The notes beneath the pieces were generated by a model that did no database searches, was not told the DNA's origin, and saw only the letters and a program-made list of their open reading frames with translations. From assembly GCF_014596725.1 (NCBI RefSeq), contig NZ_JACVEG010000001.1:992001-1056000 (forward strand): a DNA stretch of 64,000 nt, written 5' to 3'. This document shows, one piece after another, positions 16,480 through 24,277 of the stretch; position 1 is the first letter of the stretch, and each line of letters starts with the position of its first letter. Origin of the DNA: Vibrio sp. Y2-5 (lineage in GTDB: Bacteria; Pseudomonadota; Gammaproteobacteria; Enterobacterales; Vibrionaceae). The position numbers and the translations under genes were made by a program.

Positions 16480-17654
16480 TGAAACGAATGATCATCGGTC
16501 TACTACTGATGAGTTCCGCATCTTGGAGTGCTGCTGCGGAGTTGAGTCAGTATGCAGCAAACAAAGCGATGAAAGCTAATCAGTTAGCGCAAGACAACAA
16601 ATTGTCTCAGGCGATTGAAACGTTGAGTATGGCCGATGTTTCTCGAGCTTATGATAAGGCTTACTTTTCTCGAATGCTTGGCGTTTTCTATTGGCAGAAT
16701 GAACAGCTCAAACCGGCCATCACGGCATTGGAACAAGCAGTTGCAAGTGGCGAACTCAAAGATGACCAAGGTTGGCTTACAGAGCGTATGTTAGCGGATC
16801 TGCTGTTGATGAATCAGCAGTATAAGCAAGCGTTGCCTCATTACTATAAGTTAAGCAAAAACATACCAACAACGCAGAATGCCAGCGAACTATGGTTAAG
16901 AATTGCTCAAGTTCACTACCAGATGGAGCAGTGGCAAAAAACACTGGCTGCAATCACTGAATATGACAAATTCAAACAACCGGATAGCGTAACTCCTCTT
17001 TCGGTTAAATTGGGAGCACAGCTTCAGCTTGAGCGCTGGGAGCAAGCGATTCCAACTCTCAAGAAACTGATCAACCTGGAGCCACAGCGCAGCAATTGGT
17101 GGTTGCAATTGGTTAACTTGGAGCTGAAAACCGGCAAGAAAAAAGACGCATTGAGCAGTTTGGGTTTAGCTCAACTGCAAAAAATCGAATTGAGTGATGC
17201 TGATTTACGTTTATTAGCTCAACTTTACGCACATAACGGTGTTCCTGAGCGTGCTGGGCTTGTATTAGAGCAGTTGGAAGATGCGCAGACTAATGTGGAT
17301 TTGATCACCGAGCGTGCTTATTACTGGCAACAAGCAAAAGAGTGGGACAAAGCGATCGATGCATGGGCGTTAGCTGCCAAATTTGATGCGAAGTACCACT
17401 GGAATATCGCTCAACTACTTATTCAGCAAGCCCGTTATGAAGACGCATTATCTGAACTGGACAATGTAAAAGAGAAGGCAAAACAAGCTCAAGTTGCTTT
17501 AGCCCGCACCAAGGCTCTGTACAAACTAAACCAGCTTGAACCTGCCCTGATTGAAGCGAAGAAAGCGAATAATCTTGAGCCCTCAGAAGAAGCAAAAAGC
17601 TGGATAAAGTATTTAACTCAGTTACGCAAAGTAAAAGAGAACCAAACTTCTTGA
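16476..17654 (+). CDS. TPR-repeat protein of the TonB2 operon
   Basis: This 392-residue protein has a signal peptide (cleavage near SAAA, residue 20) followed by about eight tetratricopeptide-like helix pairs up to residue 385. Examples are the ALPHYYKLSKNIP and EWDKAIDAWALAAKFDAKYHWN regions. It is periplasmic, overlaps the tonB2 stop by four bases, and closes the operon. This order (DUF3450-ttpC-exbB2-exbD2-tonB2-TPR) is typical for Vibrio. A scaffold role for the energy-transducing complex is an inference; no direct function is known to me. Confidence 0.8.
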   Translation: MMKRMIIGLLLMSSASWSAAAELSQYAANKAMKANQLAQDNKLSQAIETLSMADVSRAYDKAYFSRMLGVFYWQNEQLKPAITALEQAVASGELKDDQGWLTERMLADLLLMNQQYKQALPHYYKLSKNIPTTQNASELWLRIAQVHYQMEQWQKTLAAITEYDKFKQPDSVTPLSVKLGAQLQLERWEQAIPTLKKLINLEPQRSNWWLQLVNLELKTGKKKDALSSLGLAQLQKIELSDADLRLLAQLYAHNGVPERAGLVLEQLEDAQTNVDLITERAYYWQQAKEWDKAIDAWALAAKFDAKYHWNIAQLLIQQARYEDALSELDNVKEKAKQAQVALARTKALYKLNQLEPALIEAKKANNLEPSEEAKSWIKYLTQLRKVKENQTS

Positions 17655-17689
17655 GAAATAGCCTATTTATAGGCCAGCTTGTCGCGAAA

Positions 17690-17704
17690 TTATAATATAT
17701 ATCA
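17690..17704. promoter_or_regulatory. Weak Fur-like site before the siderophore reductase gene
   Basis: On the minus strand TGATATATATTATAA matches TGATAAT-N-ATTATCA at 11 of 14 positions. The context is very AT-rich, so a chance match is possible. The same bases contain TATAAT and could be a -10 element. Confidence 0.25.
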
Positions 17705-17718
17705 TTTGAAAGTTTTTA

Positions 17719-18489
17719 ATGGTACGGCTGTTATCAATGGGTTTATCCACTCTACATTTCGAAAAATTATTCCTTCATGCTAGGCAAATTACACCGTATT
17801 TGGATGGTTACCTTGAAGATACAACCACATTCAATGAGCCGACCCATTCTTTAAGTCCTGAGTCGATTGAACTCCTATATACAGAAATCGCCAAGAGTAA
17901 TCCGGAAGCTGGTCAAGCTTATTGGCTAACTCGCACATGGGATTTGCTTTGTTGGCAGCCAATTTTCGTTTCTTTTGTGGCGATCTATACACAGCGAGCG
18001 CTACCTGACGTTTCAACCATTTTTCAACACAAACAAAACTGTTTTATTGCAGGGTTTAGTTTTAGAGATCATGAATGGACACATGCTTGTCGTACAACAC
18101 TCATTAATAAAGCAGGGCAGCAATTATCTCATCTGTTTCAAACTTATAGCGATGCGATCAATCAGTGGGGAAGAATTCGTCCGGGTTTCACGCATCATCT
18201 ATTCGCTGATCAGCTGTTAAATTGCTTAGTACGTTTACAAGAAATCAGACCAAGTTACTCAAATAACACCATTCGTCGGCAAGCAGAGCTTTGGTTAGAT
18301 GCATGTAATTTACCGAACAAACATATCAATAGCTTAAAAGTGGACGAAACCTCGAACAAACTGAAACTTGTTAGAACAAGTTGTTGCCTGGTCCATAAAT
18401 GTAAGGGGCGGTCACTATGTGCAAATTGCCCGCGCCTCGAAGAAAACAAATCCGCCAAACAGATTGCAGCTAAGCAAGCTTTTGTTTAA
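17719..18489 (+). CDS. FhuF-like siderophore ferric iron reductase
   Basis: This 256-residue protein ends with the [2Fe-2S] motif of FhuF-type reductases, CC-x10-C-x2-C (CCLVHKCKGRSLCANC, near residues 225-240), with an extra Cys inside the spacer. A hydrophobic helix around WDLLCWQPIFVSFVAIY is also characteristic. Such enzymes reduce ferric siderophores in the cytoplasm to release iron. It begins 64 bases after the TonB2 operon and fits the same iron-uptake purpose. A second ATG 18 bases in is an alternative start. A weak Fur-like sequence lies upstream. Confidence 0.8.
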   Translation: MVRLLSMGLSTLHFEKLFLHARQITPYLDGYLEDTTTFNEPTHSLSPESIELLYTEIAKSNPEAGQAYWLTRTWDLLCWQPIFVSFVAIYTQRALPDVSTIFQHKQNCFIAGFSFRDHEWTHACRTTLINKAGQQLSHLFQTYSDAINQWGRIRPGFTHHLFADQLLNCLVRLQEIRPSYSNNTIRRQAELWLDACNLPNKHINSLKVDETSNKLKLVRTSCCLVHKCKGRSLCANCPRLEENKSAKQIAAKQAFV

Positions 18490-18587
18490 TCGGATATATC
18501 TATCCAATTGATAAATCAAACCCATTTGCTAGCTTAGCCACTAACATTTATCTTTATACGGTAACGACGATAACAAGGATTTAAATA

Positions 18588-19424
18588 GTGTCAGGACAAA
18601 AAGCATTAGTAGTAGAAGGTGGGGCAATGCGTGGCATTTTTGCCAGCGGCGTGCTTGATTCATTTATGGAACTAAACCACTGCCCATATGATTTTGTAAT
18701 GGGAGTTTCTGCTGGCGCTTCTAATCTTGTCAGTTATTTGTCCAATCAACCGCTGCGCAGTTATCAGGTAATCACACAACTGGCTACCAGTAGCGAGTTC
18801 TATAATCCGCGCCGCTTTCTAAAAGGCGGTGATTTGGTCGATGTCCGCTGGCTGATTGATGAAGCGAATAAACGTTATCCCATTAATGAAGAAGCGCTTT
18901 TTTCTTCCGTACCGTTTTACGCTGCCGCGACAAATATCCAAACAGGCAAGCCAGACTACTATCAAGTGACACCAGAAAATTTTGTTACTGCTATTGAAGC
19001 GACATCAGCCTTGCCTTTGGTATATAAGAAAACGCCTTGTTTTGATGGGCAATGTTATACCGATGGTGGTGTATCAGATTCTATTCCAGTTAAAGAGGCT
19101 TATCGTCGAGGTGCCAGAGACATTACAGTCGTGCTTTCACATCCAGAAAGTTACGAAATGCCGAAAGTGAAAAGCGAATGGATGATGAAAAAATTATTTT
19201 CTCGCTATCCAGAAGTCGCTAAGTCAGTCACTGCGCGAGCTGAAAAGTATAACGGTTCACTTGAGTTTATTCGTAACCCGCCTAAAGACGCTCATATACG
19301 GGTTATTGCACCACCTGAGCATTTTGCGGTTAAACGCCTAACCATGAACAAAGCGGCATTAGATCATGGATACAGTATGGGCTTGATTGCCGGTCGTATG
19401 CATGTCCATAGTTTGAAAGAGTAG
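18588..19424 (+). CDS. Patatin-like phospholipase family protein
   Basis: This 278-residue cytoplasmic protein has all patatin landmarks: the oxyanion loop EGGAMRGIFASG (residues 9-20), the nucleophile motif GVSAG (near 41), and the catalytic Asp in DGGVSDSIPV (near 163). It is close to E. coli YjjU and probably deacylates phospholipids. It starts with GTG 7-8 bases after AAGGAT. A 34-codon ORF follows after 9 bases with its ribosome site overlapping this stop codon, then a terminator. Confidence 0.87.
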   Translation: MSGQKALVVEGGAMRGIFASGVLDSFMELNHCPYDFVMGVSAGASNLVSYLSNQPLRSYQVITQLATSSEFYNPRRFLKGGDLVDVRWLIDEANKRYPINEEALFSSVPFYAAATNIQTGKPDYYQVTPENFVTAIEATSALPLVYKKTPCFDGQCYTDGGVSDSIPVKEAYRRGARDITVVLSHPESYEMPKVKSEWMMKKLFSRYPEVAKSVTARAEKYNGSLEFIRNPPKDAHIRVIAPPEHFAVKRLTMNKAALDHGYSMGLIAGRMHVHSLKE

Positions 19425-19433
19425 GAGCACATT

Positions 19434-19538
19434 ATGAGCTTTATTGAGAAAATGATCGTCTTTGTGTGTGAAATCGACACATATCAGAGTGTAATAGCAG
19501 GATTAGAAGATACCTATTTAGAAAGTGAAAACGATTAA
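19434..19538 (+). CDS. 34-residue small ORF coupled to the patatin gene
   Basis: ATG stands 6-7 bases after TAGGAG, a strong ribosome site that overlaps the patatin stop codon. The frame runs 34 codons to TAA and is followed within 10 bases by a terminator. The peptide begins MSFIEKMIVFVCEIDTYQSV and ends in an acidic stretch (EDTYLESEND), with a short hydrophobic segment (MIVFVC). I recognise no family. The position between a coupled ribosome site and a terminator is the main argument that it is translated. Confidence 0.5.
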   Translation: MSFIEKMIVFVCEIDTYQSVIAGLEDTYLESEND

Positions 19539-19547
19539 ACCACATAA

Positions 19548-19573
19548 AAAAGGTCAGCAATAGCTGACCTTTA
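19548..19573. terminator. Bidirectional terminator between the patatin unit and norM
   Basis: A 10-bp stem, AAAGGTCAGC / GCTGACCTTT, with loop AATA. A-run upstream and T-run downstream make it usable from both converging transcripts. Confidence 0.85.
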
Positions 19574-19592
19574 ATCTAACATTCAAACCCAT

Positions 19593-20963
19593 CTACTTAG
19601 ATGCGAAATCCAGCTGAATTTGTTCGTCCTGTTTTTGTATCCATAGCAGTCTCAAGCTCAACATTATCGCCGCTGAGCTCAGTCCCACGATAAAGCCTAT
19701 CCAAAAACCTTTGGCGCCCATTGGTTCAACAATCCAATCTGTCATCGCCAGCACATATCCGGTTGGTAAACCGAGCAACCAATAGGCAATAAAAGTTCGC
19801 ACAAATATGGCATTCATATCTTTATATCCACGCAGAGAACCAGCAGCGATCACTTGAATTGCATCAGTACATTGATAAATAGACGCAAAGATTAGCAATT
19901 GCATGGTCAAGTTAATCACTTCTCTGTTGTCGGTATAGAGGTACGCGATTTGTTCACGGAATATCAGCGTCAGGGCTGCAGTCAATAATGCTGTTACAAC
20001 ACCGACAAATAGTCCGACGTGCGACGCGACTGCAGCACCTTGAACATCTTCTTCACCCAAAGTATGACCTACACGAATTGATACTGCCGCACCAATACTC
20101 ATCGGTAACATAAAAATTAAAGAAGAGAAGTTGATGGCTACTTGATGAGAAGCAACAACCAGTGAACCCAGAGGCGCTAAGGCAACAGCTACAACAGCAA
20201 AGAGTGTAACCTCAAAAAAGATAGATGCTGCAACCGGTAATCCAAGCTTGAATAAACGCCATTGAGGCTTGAATTCAGGCTTGTGGAATTGTTCAAACAA
20301 CTTAATGTGTGCAAGACGGTTCGATGTCGCCACATAGAACAACAACATCAAAAACATTAGCCAGTAAACGATTAGAGTCGCTACGCCACAACCAACACCG
20401 CCAAGTGCAGGTGCGCCTAACTTACCATAAACGAAGATCCAGTTGAGCGGGATGTTGATCAATAGGCCAAAGAAACCAATCACCATCGCAGGTTTAGTCA
20501 GAGACATACCTTCGGCAAAACTGCGCAATACCTGAAATAGCAAGAATGCAGGCACGGCGAAGATCATCGCAGTGATATAACCGATGGTTTTTTGCGCCAT
20601 TAAAATTTCAACTTCCATTACTTCCAAAATAGCACCAGCTTGTAGAAGCACTATGATGGTTGGAATCGAAACGATTAAAGCTAAAAATCCACCCTGATGT
20701 ATAGTCGATGCGATTTTATGCTGTCTTCCAGAGCCATTTAGCTGAGCAACAACAGGCACTAATGCCATCAAAAGCCCAATACCAAATAGAATGGTCGGCA
20801 TCCAAATGCTTGAAGCAACGGATACTGCCGCTAAGTCGGTCGCGCTTACGCCACCAGCCATAACGGTATCGACAAAACTCATACCGGTTTGAGCTATCGA
20901 AGCAATGAGAACTGGCGTTGATAACTTTACTAATTTCTTTATTTCATTTTTATAATGTTGCAC
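19593..20963 (-). CDS. norM: NorM-type MATE multidrug/Na+ antiporter
   Basis: This 456-residue protein has 12 membrane spans in two homologous halves. The N-terminal QTGMSFVDTVMAGG carries the Asp of helix 1. The C-terminal half has an acidic residue in IFFEVTLFA and an Asp in QCTDAIQVIAAG, equivalent to the cation-binding acids of Vibrio NorM. The length is exactly that of the family. It exports cationic drugs such as fluoroquinolones in exchange for Na+. It is divergent from ribE, an arrangement usual in Vibrio. Confidence 0.92.
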   Translation of the reverse strand: MQHYKNEIKKLVKLSTPVLIASIAQTGMSFVDTVMAGGVSATDLAAVSVASSIWMPTILFGIGLLMALVPVVAQLNGSGRQHKIASTIHQGGFLALIVSIPTIIVLLQAGAILEVMEVEILMAQKTIGYITAMIFAVPAFLLFQVLRSFAEGMSLTKPAMVIGFFGLLINIPLNWIFVYGKLGAPALGGVGCGVATLIVYWLMFLMLLFYVATSNRLAHIKLFEQFHKPEFKPQWRLFKLGLPVAASIFFEVTLFAVVAVALAPLGSLVVASHQVAINFSSLIFMLPMSIGAAVSIRVGHTLGEEDVQGAAVASHVGLFVGVVTALLTAALTLIFREQIAYLYTDNREVINLTMQLLIFASIYQCTDAIQVIAAGSLRGYKDMNAIFVRTFIAYWLLGLPTGYVLAMTDWIVEPMGAKGFWIGFIVGLSSAAIMLSLRLLWIQKQDEQIQLDFASK

Positions 20964-21073
20964 AAACTTCTCCGAACGGAATATTTACTGCTTAATTAAT
21001 CGGCGGGTCGTACTGGTGGGAATGATAAAGAAATGTCACACTGATCACCACGAAAAACTATCGGAAATACTAA

Positions 21074-21682
21074 ATGTTTACTGGGATTGTGCAAGGCATG
21101 GCGAAAGTCGTGGCTATTGATAAAAAAGACAAATTTCAAACCCATGTTATTGAGCTAGAGGCCCCATTAAATCAAGGGATATCTATTGGTGCTTCAATTG
21201 CACACAACGGTTGCTGTTTAACCGTTACTCATATCGATGGAAATCGTGTTTCATTCGATTTAATGCAAGAAACACTTAAGCTGACTAACCTAGGTGAGAT
21301 CGAAGTCGGCTCCATGGTTAACATCGAAAGAGCAGCTAAATTTGGTGATGAAATTGGTGGGCACACTATGTCTGGTCACATTATGGATACCGCTATCATT
21401 AAAGACGTGATTGAAACACCAAACAACAAAACGATTTGGTTTGAACTGTCACCGCAATATATAAAGTATGTTTTGCCGAAAGGATTTATTGGTTTAGATG
21501 GCTGCTCGCTGACAATAGGAGAAGTCAGAGAGAATAGTTTTAATGTTCACCTCATTCCTGAAACGTTACAGAGAACGCTCTTTGGTCAACGAACTGTCGG
21601 TGACAAAGTAAATGTTGAGCTTGACCCACAAACTCAGGCGATTGTAGATACCGTTGAACGAGTGCTGGCTACCAAACAATAA
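21074..21682 (+). CDS. ribE: Riboflavin synthase alpha subunit
   Basis: This 202-residue protein is made of two lumazine-binding repeats: [12 protein letters not shown] at the start and [13 protein letters not shown] beginning the second repeat near residue 95. Conserved NGCCLTV and [11 protein letters not shown] lie in the active-site strands. It converts two molecules of dimethylribityllumazine to riboflavin. The family is usually 205-220 residues, so this is a slightly short but complete copy. The 110-base region shared with the divergent norM gene shows no FMN riboswitch. Confidence 0.92.
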   Translation: MFTGIVQGMAKVVAIDKKDKFQTHVIELEAPLNQGISIGASIAHNGCCLTVTHIDGNRVSFDLMQETLKLTNLGEIEVGSMVNIERAAKFGDEIGGHTMSGHIMDTAIIKDVIETPNNKTIWFELSPQYIKYVLPKGFIGLDGCSLTIGEVRENSFNVHLIPETLQRTLFGQRTVGDKVNVELDPQTQAIVDTVERVLATKQ

Positions 21683-21711
21683 GTTCTTTGCCAGACCAAA
21701 ATCAAAAGCGG

Positions 21712-21915
21712 TTAGAAAATTTGTTCGTCATCCGCATCGACTTGAAGTTCTACTATGTCTAATTGCTCATTGATCATCAAATTCATGTGGATCGGATTAC
21801 AGCATGCCGGGCAGTCATCATAAAACTCTTGGCTGCCATTCGATGAATCCAACGTCACTGGAACATGGTGCCCGCAATGGGGGCATAGAATCGATTTTTG
21901 TATGAAGTTTTTCAT
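21712..21915 (-). CDS. CPxCG-motif cysteine-rich small protein
   Basis: This 67-residue protein has CPHCG (residues 11-15) and CPAC (near 35-38), a zinc-ribbon pattern, and an acidic C-terminus (ELQVDADDEQIF). It fits the CPXCG-motif cysteine-rich family of Gammaproteobacteria, whose function is unknown. It converges with ribE, with 29 bases between stop codons and no clear terminator. Confidence 0.75.
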   Translation of the reverse strand: MKNFIQKSILCPHCGHHVPVTLDSSNGSQEFYDDCPACCNPIHMNLMINEQLDIVELQVDADDEQIF

Positions 21916-22016
21916 TTTGATTCTCGCTTTGTTTTTTTGTTGTTCTCAATTTAATAGTAAGACGAGAAGTTGATTCTGAACGAGAAATAAGTGCAATTTT
22001 CGACTATGTCACAAAG

Positions 22017-22047
22017 AAAAAAGAGCTAACGTTGTTTAGCTCTTTTC
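22017..22047 (-). terminator. Terminator of the fructosamine kinase-like gene
   Basis: An 11-bp stem, AAAAGAGCTAA / TTAGCTCTTTT, with a 6-base loop. On the minus strand a T-rich run follows. It lies 40 bases after the kinase stop. Confidence 0.8.
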
Positions 22048-22086
22048 TTGTTTAATTTTAGTAAGATACTTATCTCATCGATAAGT

Positions 22087-22953
22087 TTAGAACGACAGAA
22101 TTTTCTTAACTAGATACTCAGCTTCATCTAAGTAATGACCACCAAAATGATTGTAGTGGTTAAGTATGTGATAGAGGTTATAAATGTCTTTGCGTTCAAC
22201 ATATCCAAATTCTAAGGGCAGTACTTCTTCATACGCTTGGTAGAACTCAGGCTGAAACCCGCTGAACAGCTCTGTCATAGCAATATCACACTCTCTGTCA
22301 CCCCAATAAGAGGAAGGGTCGTAACAGATAGGGCCAATCGGTGAATTTGCGACATTCTCATTCCACAAATTTCCATGAAGCAATGATGGTCGGGGAGTGT
22401 GGTTAGCGAGCCTTTGCTTAATCACTTCAACGAATTCGTCGATGTTAACTAGGTGAATGCCTTTTTCATGCATCAACTGAAGTTGCCAACCAATTCTTTG
22501 TTCTGCAAAAAATTGGCACCATTTTTTGGTCCAATTGTTCGGTTGAACAATACAACCTAAGTAGTTATCGATATCGAAACCGTATTCTTTTTGATCTCCC
22601 CATTGATGTAACTTAGCCAGTTCAAGCCCGAGTTTGAAGCTGTTAGTCGCATCATCAAGAGGTTTGGTAACTAGGTAGTTGAGGATGATAAAAGAATGAT
22701 CTTTGGTACTGCCAGTAAGCACATGTTCGGGAACATGAATACTGTCACTCTCTCGTAGAATACGGAGGTTTTCGGTTTCAGCTTCAAAATTCGGTAAAAA
22801 ATTACGATCATTTAGCTTCACAAAATACCGCTCTTTACCGTCGGTAATCATATAACTTTCACTAATGTCCCCACCTTGTAATTTTGTTTTCTCAACAAGG
22901 TCAAACTGGAACATTAAAGTATCGGAGAGTTGTTGGGTGATAGCTTGCCACAT
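22087..22953 (-). CDS. Fructosamine kinase family protein (YniA-like)
   Basis: This 288-residue protein has a choline-kinase/aminoglycoside-phosphotransferase fold. Landmarks are the N-lobe YFVKLNDRNFLPNFEAE (ATP-binding Lys), the Brenner-type catalytic loop HGNLWNENV (in place of HGDLW-N) and a later YDPSSYWGDRECDIAM that supplies the Mg-binding Asp. The family phosphorylates protein-bound ketosamines so that the glycation can be reversed. The ATG has GGAG 8 bases upstream. It has its own terminator, so it is a single-gene unit. The loop has Asn where kinases normally have the catalytic Asp (HGDLW). I read this from the sequence, and it is also seen in YniA-like proteins. Confidence 0.83.
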   Translation of the reverse strand: MWQAITQQLSDTLMFQFDLVEKTKLQGGDISESYMITDGKERYFVKLNDRNFLPNFEAETENLRILRESDSIHVPEHVLTGSTKDHSFIILNYLVTKPLDDATNSFKLGLELAKLHQWGDQKEYGFDIDNYLGCIVQPNNWTKKWCQFFAEQRIGWQLQLMHEKGIHLVNIDEFVEVIKQRLANHTPRPSLLHGNLWNENVANSPIGPICYDPSSYWGDRECDIAMTELFSGFQPEFYQAYEEVLPLEFGYVERKDIYNLYHILNHYNHFGGHYLDEAEYLVKKILSF

Positions 22954-23340
22954 AGTATGAACTCCATGACCGTCTCTTAGTCCGTATTAGTTTAGAACAT
23001 CCGATGAGACTTTACTGAACCGTAAAGCAAATAATTTCATTAACTTAGTTTTGCTATGCAGTTAATCAGCATATTTGTGAACTTACTCATAAAACGTTTC
23101 ACGAACGATATTGCCTTTTGATTGAATAGAAAGTCACAATGAGTTTAATAAAATAGTTAAGTCGCTAATTAAGAGCATAAAGCCTATAGCTTTCTTGTAC
23201 TAAGTTAGATTTTTATCAATGAATCGTTTGATATTTCATCAAGCAAACATATCAAATGTGTGAAATTTTCCTCACATGGCTTAGTATTATTGAAGGTACA
23301 GTGAGTTACTGGTGACGAAGCAGTAAAGCGGAGAATTAAA
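22954..23340. other. 387-base intergenic region before the DUF3802 gene
   Basis: No gene is visible. The region is AT-rich and holds a perfect 8-bp inverted repeat, TTTGATAT-N14-ATATCAAA (23227-23256), and a TGTGA-N8-TCACA sequence (23269-23286 area) with wrong spacing for CRP. Promoters of the two divergent genes must lie here, but none has strong consensus boxes. Confidence 0.4.
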
Positions 23341-23682
23341 GTGGTTGTAGAAACCGATGGTTATTTAGCGCTAATAGAACATCTTGCGTTCAACATGGAT
23401 GTCTTCACCCGTGGCGGCGACACCGGTGAAGAAAGCGTAGAAGATGTCGTTACTGATATGGTAGCGAGTAACATTATGGCTGTTTTTGAACAAAACCCTG
23501 AGCTTCATTCGAGTGTACGTTTCCAACTTCTTAAAGAAGCGGATTCTGTAGTAGAAGATTTGGGAGAAGTGTTAGCCGGGGTATGGGCAAAACCTGCGAC
23601 GAATGATCAAATCATTTTTCTGGATGAATACATCGCGCTGGTTAAAAATTTATTTGATACAGCAGTAGCGACTTACGATTAA
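23341..23682 (+). CDS. DUF3802 family protein
   Basis: This 113-residue acidic, soluble, mostly helical protein starts with GTG, 7 bases after GGAG. The N-terminal MVVETDGYLALIEHL and the overall length agree with my recollection of the DUF3802 family found in Vibrio and relatives. No catalytic motif is visible and no function is known to me. The stop is one base from the convergent lipoprotein gene and no terminator separates them, so the transcripts probably overlap. Confidence 0.6.
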   Translation: MVVETDGYLALIEHLAFNMDVFTRGGDTGEESVEDVVTDMVASNIMAVFEQNPELHSSVRFQLLKEADSVVEDLGEVLAGVWAKPATNDQIIFLDEYIALVKNLFDTAVATYD

Positions 23683-23683
23683 A

Positions 23684-24220
23684 TCAATTAGTCATGCTGT
23701 CCACTCTCCTGAATTGCCAAAATTTGGATGCCCAATAGGGGTTATCAAGACGAGATATGATGACCCCTTGTGATGTGGATGCATGCATGAATCTGAGATT
23801 CCCCAAATATACACCAACATGATTCGTTGTTTTTGACGTTTTAAAGAAGACTAAATCTCCGTATTTAGCCGCGTTATACTTAACACTCTCACCTATTTTA
23901 CTTTGTGACTTAGTCGTTCTTGGCAAAGGTAGCTGCCAAGCATCACGATAGGCTATCTGCACAAATGCCGAGCAATCAATTCCATTTTTATTATTCCCAC
24001 CTAAACGGTAGGGCACGCCTTGCCACTGGTTGTAGACACTAAAAAACGACGCTTCGCGCTCGGCAACTTTTTCAATTCCGGTATTTGAAGATAAAAGGCT
24101 TTTGTCTTGAGTTATTGAATATTGAGAACTCTGATTTTGAGCACATCCTGTGACCAATGAAAGCATAAAAAACCAAGACAGAGGGCGGTAAATTATTGGT
24201 TGTTGAAATAAATTTGTCAT
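23684..24220 (-). CDS. NlpC/P60 (C40) cell-wall peptidase lipoprotein
   Basis: This 178-residue protein begins with a lipoprotein signal (lipobox LVTGC, Cys at about residue 26). The NlpC/P60 domain has the catalytic Cys in NGIDCSAFV, the His in TNHVGVYL and the third polar residue in FMHAS. It is expected to cut D-glutamyl-diaminopimelate bonds in peptidoglycan from the outer-membrane inner face, like E. coli NlpC/MepS. AGG precedes the ATG. It is divergent from the chemoreceptor gene, sharing only about 57 bases of upstream DNA. Confidence 0.87.
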   Translation of the reverse strand: MTNLFQQPIIYRPLSWFFMLSLVTGCAQNQSSQYSITQDKSLLSSNTGIEKVAEREASFFSVYNQWQGVPYRLGGNNKNGIDCSAFVQIAYRDAWQLPLPRTTKSQSKIGESVKYNAAKYGDLVFFKTSKTTNHVGVYLGNLRFMHASTSQGVIISRLDNPYWASKFWQFRRVDSMTN

Positions 24221-24277
24221 AAAAAATACCTAATATACCGAACGTTATATTTGAACTGGTACTGGACTACCTTTGAA

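Noticed and set aside
16591..16609. AGACAACAAATTGTCT, similar to the predicted regulator palindrome
   Set aside because: It lies inside the TPR coding region, has different arm spacing and no sigma-54 promoter near it; a chance match.
20964..21073. Possible FMN riboswitch ahead of riboflavin synthase
   Set aside because: The region is only 110 bases and none of the RFN-element conserved blocks is present.
23265..23290. TGTGA ... TCACA sequence resembling a CRP site
   Set aside because: The spacer is 8 bases instead of 6, so CRP would not be expected to bind.
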